Assembly (NCBI GenBank): GCA_903960645.1
Contig: CAJCBN010000208.1
Span: 1 to 8,305 of the forward strand
Length of the DNA stretch: 8,305 nucleotides
Direction: 5' to 3'
From: an uncultured Actinomycetes bacterium
Lineage (GTDB): Bacteria > Actinomycetota > Thermoleophilia > Gaiellales > F1-60-MAGs149
Shown: positions 1-3,862 of the stretch, piece by piece
Numbering within the stretch: position 1 is the stretch's first letter
Layout: every line of letters begins with the position of its first letter
The notes under the pieces: generated by a model
The model's database searches: none
What the model was told of the DNA's origin: nothing
Seen by the model: only the letters and a program-made list of their open reading frames with translations
Translations under genes and position numbers: made by a program

Positions 1-81
1 AAGCGTCATCTCCTGGACCGCCTTCTCGAGTGCTCTGGCCTCGACGCGGCGCGAGGTCTCCGAGGCCTTGGCCTGTTCCAT
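1..81 (-). CDS. Possible 3' part of a minus-strand gene running off the left edge
   Basis: On the minus strand the frame ending at base 1 is open and rich in G/C at third positions. It encodes a charged, natural-looking helical stretch (MEQAKASETSRRVEARALEK...). The first in-frame ATG is at 81, but the frame stays open further upstream, past base 160, encoding GEDAYTIREGEEHLHTHGRW without an ATG or GTG. No Shine-Dalgarno precedes the ATG at 81. The gene could therefore start at 81, use an unusual start, or be a 5'-truncated remnant. The upstream part would overlap, in opposite register, the promoter of the gene starting at 163. Opposite-register frames also look coding in GC-rich DNA, so this is a candidate only. 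The product is not recognised. Confidence 0.3.
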   Translation of the reverse strand, partial: MEQAKASETSRRVEARALEKAVQEMTL

Positions 82-150
82 CAGGCGCCAGCGGCCATGC
101 GTGTGCAGGTGCTCTTCGCCCTCCCGGATGGTGTACGCATCCTCGCCCAG

Positions 151-162
151 TACGCTGATGTC
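151..162 (+). promoter_or_regulatory. Leaderless-type -10 element before the first RKSDY gene
   Basis: TACGCT at 151-156 is followed by six bases and then ATG at 163. The same spacing occurs before six other genes in this window, so transcription probably starts at or next to the start codon. No clear -35 hexamer is visible. This element decides the start of the downstream gene, because an in-frame ATG at 97 has no such element. Confidence 0.55.
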
Positions 163-438
163 ATGTCTGCAGATGGTTTTAACCTCGGTTTCGAACTGCC
201 GCCTGGCTATGTCTGCACGCGGACACTCGATGCGCCGGACGATGGGATCCCGACGCGCGTCATGACGGACGCCGAGATCATGGCGCTGATCCGCCCCAGC
301 GCGATCGCCGACCCGGCAGCCCGCGCGCAGCATCTGCTCGAGCGCGCAGGTGCGATCACGCTCGGGTTCCAGCCGCGCAAGTCCGACTACCGCGCGCATT
401 GGCGCTACAACAGCGAGGAGTTCGACGAGGCGGAGTAG
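163..438 (+). CDS. Small RKSDY-family protein, copy 1 (91 aa)
   Basis: This is one of four related small proteins in the window; I do not recognise a named family. Its C-terminus (GFQPRKSDYRAHWRYN then SEEFDEAE) matches copies 3 and 4 closely. The N-terminus has FELPPG, matching the F-x-(L/F)-P-E-G motif of the others. The frame is open from the left edge with an ATG at 97, but I chose 163 because it lies six bases after TACGCT and gives a length (91 aa) close to its relatives (74-88 aa). The layout is a variable N-terminus, a predicted amphipathic helix, a short strand, a basic RKSDYR segment and an acidic tail. It is upstream of a PIN gene by 173 bases. A role as antitoxin is an inference from neighbourhood; a stand-alone nucleic-acid-binding protein is an alternative. 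Confidence 0.8.
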   Translation: MSADGFNLGFELPPGYVCTRTLDAPDDGIPTRVMTDAEIMALIRPSAIADPAARAQHLLERAGAITLGFQPRKSDYRAHWRYNSEEFDEAE

Positions 439-599
439 CGGCGAGGCTGGTCCCGAGCGCGAATCGGCCCGAAGTCGGGATCTCCCGTGTGTGGCGATGA
501 CGCGAACGGGCAGCAGCGAGTCGGAGTGACGCCCCAGTCCGCGCGTGGCATGTGTGCGTGTGGCACTGCTCGGGCGCTCGCCAGGTCGGGCCGCGACGG

Positions 600-611
600 T
601 AGCGTCGGGCC
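600..611 (+). promoter_or_regulatory. Leaderless-type -10 element before PIN gene 1
   Basis: TAGCGT at 600-605 is followed by six bases and then ATG at 612. PIN gene 2 has the identical hexamer at the identical distance. There is no Shine-Dalgarno. The stretch 439-599 otherwise shows nothing I can assign. Confidence 0.6.
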
Positions 612-1103
612 ATGCTCGCACCGTCTCTCGTTGTCGTCGATACCAGCGCCGCCATCGAGTTGCTGGTCGCCGATGCGCCGAGTCGCCGCGAGTACGTCGC
701 GCTCTTCGCGCACCTTCGGGCGAGCGACTGCGAGATCGCGTACTCGGAACTGCTCGAGGTCGAGCTGCTGGAGGCAGCATTCACCTGGGACGTACGTCGA
801 GAGCGCCGGCTGGACTGGCGGAAGGCCCGCCGTGACGGGACATTGCAGCGCACGCGACGGCTTGAGCAGACGATTCTGCGTGACTGGGATGCGTTTCTCG
901 GCGGTGTGCCTGCGCATCGCTACGGAACACACTCGTTCCTCGATGACGCAGCGCGGGTGATGGATGTGACAGGCCTTGGATCCAACGATGCGGTGCACCT
1001 TGCGCTGGCGCGAAGCCTCGAGGTGCCGATCGTCACGCATGATCGTCCGATGATTCGCGCGGCCGACGCGTGGCCCGGCGCGCTGAGCGTCAGGAGCCGA
1101 TAG
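612..1103 (+). CDS. PIN-domain protein, copy 1 (163 aa)
   Basis: PIN domains are small Mg-dependent ribonucleases of the VapC type, often the toxin of toxin-antitoxin pairs. The landmarks are visible: VVVDTSA near the N-terminus with Asp10, acidic residues in SELLEVEL (Glu46, Glu49, Glu51), GSNDAVHLA with Asp126, and VTHDRPM with Asp144. The acidic active-site set therefore looks intact. At 163 aa it is a little longer than typical VapC (about 130 aa); the extra length is a charged middle section at about 60-110. ATG 612 was chosen because the VVVDTSA strand follows immediately and a leaderless -10 precedes it. A paralog lies at 7127-7609. RKSDY genes flank it on both sides. No classical VapB-type antitoxin gene is visible next to it. 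VapC-like toxicity is inferred; a housekeeping PIN nuclease is possible. Confidence 0.88.
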   Translation: MLAPSLVVVDTSAAIELLVADAPSRREYVALFAHLRASDCEIAYSELLEVELLEAAFTWDVRRERRLDWRKARRDGTLQRTRRLEQTILRDWDAFLGGVPAHRYGTHSFLDDAARVMDVTGLGSNDAVHLALARSLEVPIVTHDRPMIRAADAWPGALSVRSR

Positions 1104-1168
1104 TGGGGTTCGTCGGAGTTCTACGGCGCATGGTCGGCGATGAGTCGGCGGGCATCGAACGCGCGGAG

Positions 1169-1180
1169 TATCCTGTGCCC
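1169..1180 (+). promoter_or_regulatory. Leaderless-type -10 element before the second RKSDY gene
   Basis: TATCCT at 1169-1174 is followed by six bases and then ATG at 1181. The same hexamer and spacing precede the third RKSDY gene (3501-3512), and both spacers end in GCCC. This supports 1181 rather than the in-frame upstream start near 1070, which overlaps the PIN gene. Confidence 0.6.
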
Positions 1181-1432
1181 ATGGCCACTCCCGATGAGCA
1201 TCCGCCGTTCGGCTTCCCGCTGCCCGAGGGGATCATCTATCGCGGGCCCGCGAAGCTGCCCGACGCCGAATCGCGGCGGCGTGCGCTCGCGCGGTACCCG
1301 CACACGTACATACCGGCGAAGATCGCCGACGTCGATGAGGCGATCGCCCACATGGAGCGGGCATCCGGGTGCATCTCGATTGGCCGCGCGCCGCGGCGGT
1401 CGGACTACCGCGGCCGCGGCAAGTGGAGCTGA
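1181..1432 (+). CDS. Small RKSDY-family protein, copy 2, divergent tail (83 aa)
   Basis: Family membership rests on FPLPEGIIY near the N-terminus (about 12-20), the helix DEAIAHMERASG, and the core CISIGRAPRRSDYRGRG near the C-terminus. Unlike the other three copies it ends at KWS directly after this core, so the RYNxEEFDE acidic tail is missing. Lys/Arg changes (RRSDY for RKSDY) also mark it as the most divergent member. It lies 77 bases after PIN gene 1 in the same direction but has its own leaderless -10 element, so it is probably transcribed independently. It converges on the minus-strand gene ending at 1460. The function is unknown; an antitoxin-like partner of the PIN protein is possible. 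The loss of the tail could mean changed specificity or decay. Confidence 0.75.
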   Translation: MATPDEHPPFGFPLPEGIIYRGPAKLPDAESRRRALARYPHTYIPAKIADVDEAIAHMERASGCISIGRAPRRSDYRGRGKWS

Positions 1433-1433
1433 G

Positions 1434-1472
1434 CGGCGCTTCGGCGCCGGCGGCGACGCTCACTCCGCCGGC
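1434..1472. terminator. Hairpins between convergent genes, possible terminator
   Basis: Right after the stop at 1430-1432, CGGCGC-TTCG-GCGCCG (1434-1449) forms a six-base-pair stem with a stable TTCG tetraloop. An overlapping alternative pairs GCCGGCGG (1446-1453) with CCGCCGGC (1465-1472) and reaches into the end of the minus-strand gene. There is no T-run on either side, so this is not a standard intrinsic terminator. Its position in a tail-to-tail gap is the main support. Confidence 0.35.
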
Positions 1473-2002
1473 CGTGCCTCCGGCGGCTCGCTGATCGAGC
1501 CGCCGAACATGCCGTAGCGCTTCAGCGTCTCGAACTCGCGGCGCGTGCGGCCCGGCAGGGTCGTCAGGCCGACGACGCGGTCGTAGTCGTCGGGCAGGCA
1601 GAGGAGCTCGTTGATCAGGCGCGGGCCCGGCTCCTGCGGGGCGAAGCTGCAGAGCGCGACGAGGAGCTCGACCGTGGTGGTCTCCATGAGGCTCTCGTCG
1701 GGATCCATCCGCTCCACGAAGTCGAGCACCTCGTCGGCCTCGGCAACACCGCCGCTCGAGCCGAACATGCGCAGCAGGTGCGCGGTGGTCTGCTCGCGAT
1801 GGGTGCGCAGCACCGCGACCGGCTGGGACTGGTCGATCTGGGCGTAGAAGACCGGCGTCAGCACCTTCGGGAGATCGGGGTAGGCGCCGGTCGGGCCGCC
1901 CGTGCGCTGGTTGAGCCACTTGACGGCGGCGAAGCTGAGGGCGGGGTAGGGGTCGACGCCGTCGGGGGCGTCGGGATCGTCAGCGGGGAACGGGGTAGGC
2001 AC
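1460..2002 (-). CDS. Hypothetical protein (180 aa), last gene of a minus-strand cluster
   Basis: I do not recognise this protein. It has an acidic, proline-rich N-terminus (MPTPFPADDPDAPDGVDPYP), then what looks like a mostly helical soluble domain at about 25-160 with WLNQRTGG, TPVFYAQIDQSQ, a Leu-rich helix (TTVELLVALCSF) and GPRLINELLCLPDDYDR. The tail is Glu/Pro/Ala-rich. No signal peptide or membrane segment is seen. It starts at GTG 2002 behind AGAGGAG with seven bases between. This start region is nearly identical to that of the gene upstream at 2692 (GTGCCTACC in both). It follows that gene by 75 bases and is probably in the same operon. An association with the ArdC-type peptidase is inferred from position only. 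Confidence 0.72.
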   Translation of the reverse strand: MPTPFPADDPDAPDGVDPYPALSFAAVKWLNQRTGGPTGAYPDLPKVLTPVFYAQIDQSQPVAVLRTHREQTTAHLLRMFGSSGGVAEADEVLDFVERMDPDESLMETTTVELLVALCSFAPQEPGPRLINELLCLPDDYDRVVGLTTLPGRTRREFETLKRYGMFGGSISEPPEARPAE

Positions 2003-2049
2003 GAGAGGGCTCCTCTGGAAGGTCGCGGCGCCGCGGGCTGTGGGCGCAA
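2003..2049 (-). repeat. Duplicated translation-start leader, copy 1
   Basis: The minus-strand leader of the 180-aa gene reads CCTTCCAGAGGAGC, then a short variable part, then the GTGCCTACC start. It matches the leader at 2693-2740. A one-base length difference between the Shine-Dalgarno and the start means the two are not in the same reading frame upstream, so the leader is non-coding and supports the GTG starts. Confidence 0.6.
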
Positions 2050-2077
2050 CGGGGCGTGATGGGCAGGCGGCGTGGGA

Positions 2078-2692
2078 TCACGCGTCGCGGGTGGGCGAGG
2101 CGGGTGGGAGTTGGACGGTGACTTCGGACCACGCGGGGGCGTGGGCGCCGAGCATGAGCTTCGCTGCTGGCCAGGCAGCGTCGATGTTCTCCGTCACGTC
2201 GAAGTCCGTTAGCTGCCGCAACTGGATCTGCAGTTGGTTCTCGTGCACCGCCTCGGTTTCGGCGCGCAGGCCGAGCGCGGTGCACACGATGCTGGCGGCG
2301 ACCACGGCGGTCAGCTCCTCGCGGGCATGGGCCTTCGTACCGAGACCGCGGGTGAGGTCCCGCGCCAGCCGCGTGGCGTGGCCCGTCGAGTGCGCCGCCT
2401 CGTGGAACGCGGTCCAGTGGTGCTGCGCGACCTCGCGGATCATGCCGAAGGGCGGAAGCGCGATCAGATCCTCGGCTGGGCGGTAGTAGGCGCTCCGCGT
2501 CCTGCCGATGCGGAGGTTGTCGTCGATGCGGACCGTCACGTTCGAGGCGGCGACGTAGTCGGCGAAGACGACGGCGGCTGCGTCGCAGCGGTCGAGGTGG
2601 GGGAGGATCGCTGTGGGGCTCTGCGCGGCGTCGAGGACGGCGGCAGTCAGGGCAGCCGGATCTCCGCTGCGAGAGGTGGTCTGGGTAGGCAC
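2078..2692 (-). CDS. ArdC-type zincin metallopeptidase domain protein (204 aa)
   Basis: This looks like the C-terminal zinc metallopeptidase domain of ArdC-family anti-restriction proteins (zincin-like MPTase). The visible marks, in order, are: YYRPAEDLIALPP at about 69-81, which is typical just before the active site; the zinc motif HEAAH at 97-101 continuing STGH, as in ArdC relatives; and AREELTA at 123-129, whose glutamate is the probable third zinc ligand. About 50 N-terminal residues precede the domain; the ArdC N-terminal ssDNA-binding domain is not seen, so the protein is shorter than full ArdC (about 300 aa). The start is GTG 2692, eight bases after AGGAG. An in-frame ATG at 2740 would add 16 residues but lacks a Shine-Dalgarno. 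Neighbours are a membrane protein upstream (86 bases) and the 180-aa gene downstream. ArdC proteins ride on plasmids and mobile elements. The protease activity and target are not known from this sequence. Confidence 0.82.
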   Translation of the reverse strand: MPTQTTSRSGDPAALTAAVLDAAQSPTAILPHLDRCDAAAVVFADYVAASNVTVRIDDNLRIGRTRSAYYRPAEDLIALPPFGMIREVAQHHWTAFHEAAHSTGHATRLARDLTRGLGTKAHAREELTAVVAASIVCTALGLRAETEAVHENQLQIQLRQLTDFDVTENIDAAWPAAKLMLGAHAPAWSEVTVQLPPASPTRDA

Positions 2693-2740
2693 GAGGGATG
2701 CTCCTCTGGAAGGCCAAGACGCCGCGACATGCGGACGCAT
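2693..2740 (-). repeat. Duplicated translation-start leader, copy 2
   Basis: This is the leader of the metallopeptidase gene and carries the same CCTTCCAGAGGAGC block as 2003-2049, followed by the GTGCCTACC start at 2692. Similarity extends weakly further upstream (both have GCGGCG). It suggests that one leader-plus-start cassette was copied in front of two unrelated genes. Confidence 0.6.
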
Positions 2741-2778
2741 CAGGAGGTCGCGGAGCGAGGGGCCCGGCTTACGCGGCG

Positions 2779-2991
2779 TCAGCTCGTCGCGGCCAGCAGC
2801 AGCCCGATCAGCAGGATCGCCGTGACGACCGTGACGACCTTGAACCAGTCGCGCTCCCACAGCAGGAGGAAGGTGCCGGCGGTGAAGAACCCGCCGACCG
2901 TGACCACGACGGTGATGAGCATGCCGAAGATCAGAATGCCGATCCCGCCAACGACGAAGAGCATCAGGTAGTAGAGCGCGTCATGGAGCAT
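2779..2991 (-). CDS. Small integral membrane protein (70 aa)
   Basis: It is almost entirely hydrophobic. A first segment runs at about 8-26 (LMLFVVGGIGILIFGMLIT), a second at about 27-45 and a third at about 52-68 (VVTVVTAILLIGLLLAATS), separated by the charged loop WERDWFK at about 45-51. Two to three membrane passes are likely. The family is not recognised. The first eight residues, MLHDALYY, are nearly the same as those of the otherwise unrelated 61-aa gene at 7907-8092 (MLNDAHYY), and the upstream intergenic sequence is duplicated too. The ATG at 2991 lacks a clear Shine-Dalgarno on its strand. It is the first gene of the minus-strand cluster and is divergent from the gene at 3085. A possible role is membrane partner of the cluster, but that is guesswork. 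Confidence 0.7.
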   Translation of the reverse strand: MLHDALYYLMLFVVGGIGILIFGMLITVVVTVGGFFTAGTFLLLWERDWFKVVTVVTAILLIGLLLAATS

Positions 2992-3204
2992 GCCCGGAGG
3001 TCGCCGCGAGTGTCATCATGCTTACGTGGGTAAGGCGCGGCCTTGTCGGCGCGACTGTGGGGCACACGACGAAGGGAGACACCTATGTGGCTGATGACGA
3101 CGCGAGGGTTTTACTCGGTGGTGGAGCATCGCGATGATGCTGAGCGGCTGCTGGTGCGGGCGCGGACCCGCGAGGACATTGAGGCGCTGGCCGGGCTCGT
3201 GGCC
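2968..3204. repeat. Duplicated divergent-gene cassette, copy A
   Basis: This segment aligns without any gap to 8069-8305 (the copy is cut by the window edge). It spans the first eight codons of the minus-strand gene, the whole 93-base intergenic region, and the first 40 codons of the MWLMTTRGFY gene. The intergenic part is about three-quarters identical by eye, with perfect blocks such as GGTAAGGCGCGG and GGCACACGAC. On the left, similarity stops abruptly after codon 8 of the minus-strand genes. Confidence 0.85.
2992..3084. promoter_or_regulatory. Conserved bidirectional intergenic region
   Basis: This region separates divergent genes and is conserved in length (93 bases) and partly in sequence with 8093-8185. 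It must hold both promoters. A conserved ATCATGCTT (CATGAT on the minus strand) is a candidate -10 region, but I cannot place a promoter firmly. On the plus strand GAAGGGAGA (3071-3079) is the Shine-Dalgarno for ATG 3085. The copy at 8172-8180 is AGAAGGAGA. Confidence 0.5.
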
Positions 3205-3432
3205 GCGGCGCCCGTCTGGCTCGAGTCCGCGGACTATGCGTGGCGCGTCGAGACCACGCGTACCGAGTGGCAGGCCGCGATGCAGGTGCTGGTCGGGGAG
3301 ATCACGTATCCGAACTTCAAGAGCGCGATCAAGGACGCGACGCACCACGACGCGTACCTGGACGTGTGGCTGGTGATGAACAAGCTGAACGACAACGTCG
3401 GGCCCGCGGGCGCCGGCGGCGCGGAGATGTGA
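3085..3432 (+). CDS. Small conserved protein starting MWLMTTRGFY (115 aa), copy A
   Basis: I recall closely similar short proteins starting MW-(L/I)-MTTRGFYS in many actinobacteria, without an experimentally known function. Landmarks here are MWLMTTRGFYSVVEHRDD at 1-18, a basic helix LLVRARTREDIEALAGLV at about 21-38, YAWRVETTRTEWQAAMQVL at about 51-69, and the conserved-looking ITYPNFKSAI followed by LDVWLVMNKL. It is predicted to be soluble, with mixed alpha/beta structure. ATG 3085 has a good Shine-Dalgarno; an in-frame upstream extension to 3043 is unsupported. A second copy starts at 8186 and differs over the shared 40 codons by one conservative residue (Glu to Asp at position 20). It is followed after 80 bases by RKSDY copy 3. 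A regulatory or stress role cannot be shown here. Confidence 0.87.
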   Translation: MWLMTTRGFYSVVEHRDDAERLLVRARTREDIEALAGLVAAAPVWLESADYAWRVETTRTEWQAAMQVLVGEITYPNFKSAIKDATHHDAYLDVWLVMNKLNDNVGPAGAGGAEM

Positions 3433-3500
3433 CGCTGCGCGGGGAGGTCGTGCGGGTACGCGCGATTCGAAGGCTCACGAGCGTTGCTCACGCGTTGGCG

Positions 3501-3512
3501 TATCCTCCGCCC
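3501..3512 (+). promoter_or_regulatory. Leaderless-type -10 element before the third RKSDY gene
   Basis: TATCCT at 3501-3506 is followed by six bases and then ATG at 3513. It matches the element before RKSDY copy 2. It argues against a longer in-frame start near 3240, which would run through the preceding gene. Confidence 0.6.
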
Positions 3513-3779
3513 ATGGTCAGTCATCACGATTTCTGGGCGACGTTCCCATTCCCCGAAGGCGTGCGGTACATCCCTGCCCGCAAGCCCCTGAGCCCCGTTG
3601 ATCCTTCAGTCGAGGCGTGGTTGAGGGAGAACGCGCAGCCCCCGCGCACGGACGACGTCGAGGAGTCGATCCGGCGGATGCGCGAGATCTCGGGGTCGAT
3701 CAGTATCGGGCGCCCGCCGCGCAAGTCGGACTACCGCGCCCGCTGGCGGTACAACGGCGAGGAGTTCGACGAGGCCTGA
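3513..3779 (+). CDS. Small RKSDY-family protein, copy 3 (88 aa)
   Basis: This is the most typical family member. It has FPFPEGVRY near the N-terminus (about 11-19), a linker rich in proline, the charged helix DDVEESIRRMREISG, the strand SISIG, then RPPRKSDYRARWRYN and the acidic end GEEFDEA. The last 29 codons are very similar in DNA to copy 4, and the similarity continues about 50 bases past the stop codon. There is no PIN gene directly next to it; its upstream neighbour is the MWLMTTRGFY gene. It may be an orphan member, or its partner may have been lost or replaced. The basic segment followed by an acidic tail could suit contact with nucleic acid or with a basic partner protein; this is inference. 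The function is unknown. Confidence 0.82.
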   Translation: MVSHHDFWATFPFPEGVRYIPARKPLSPVDPSVEAWLRENAQPPRTDDVEESIRRMREISGSISIGRPPRKSDYRARWRYNGEEFDEA

Positions 3780-3832
3780 GTCGGGCGGGGTGGGGCTCAG
3801 TTCGGCCTGAACCACGACGTGACACGGTCGCA
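3691..3832. repeat. Duplicated RKSDY 3' end and downstream segment, copy A
   Basis: It aligns without gaps to 7801-7942, covering the C-terminal codons of RKSDY copy 3, its stop, and about 53 bases beyond. Shared stretches after the stop include CGGGCGGGGTGG and TCGCACGC. In the other copy this downstream part is the 3' end of the minus-strand 61-aa gene. Confidence 0.75.
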
Positions 3833-3859
3833 CGCTGAGGGTGCGTGGGCTAGGCTCAT
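3797..3859 (-). pseudogene. Remnant of the 3' end of the 61-aa minus-strand gene family
   Basis: Read on the minus strand, the bases give ACDRVTSWFRPN then stop. The complete gene at 7907-8092 ends ACDMVAETFKPH then stop, at exactly the same distance behind the neighbouring RKSDY stop. Upstream in this frame the sequence no longer resembles the gene (only MSLAHAPS after an in-frame stop), and the promoter and start of the large secreted protein lie there. This is best read as a truncated leftover of a lost gene copy. The alternative is a conserved downstream element that only happens to be coding in the other copy. Confidence 0.5.
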
Positions 3860-3862
3860 TCA
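3851..3862 (+). promoter_or_regulatory. Leaderless-type -10 element before the secreted repeat protein
   Basis: TAGGCT at 3851-3856 is followed by six bases and then ATG at 3863. No Shine-Dalgarno precedes the ATG and no clear -35 is seen. It fixes the start at the signal peptide. Confidence 0.6.

Noticed and set aside
97..162. Longer N-terminus of RKSDY copy 1 starting at ATG 97
   Set aside because: The longer form has no Shine-Dalgarno or leaderless -10 at the correct distance and makes the protein much longer than its relatives; the start at 163 fits both tests.
560..600. Classical -35 (TTGACA-like) boxes upstream of the leaderless -10 elements
   Set aside because: I looked 16-18 bases upstream of each -10 and found no consistent hexamer; only weak matches such as CCGACA before PIN gene 2.
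405..1040. A 211-codon minus-strand open frame opposite PIN gene 1
   Set aside because: The plus strand encodes a PIN domain with intact active-site residues; the minus-strand translation has no recognisable pattern.
1980..2717. A 245-codon minus-strand frame overlapping the metallopeptidase
   Set aside because: It is a shifted frame of the same DNA, extremely Arg/Pro-rich; the metallopeptidase frame carries HEAAH and other family motifs.
3014..3140. A plus-strand mini-ORF after the GGAGG in the divergent intergenic region (ATGCTT start)
   Set aside because: In the duplicate region the same frame stops early at a TAG before 8161 and the residues are not conserved, so it is not likely to be coding.
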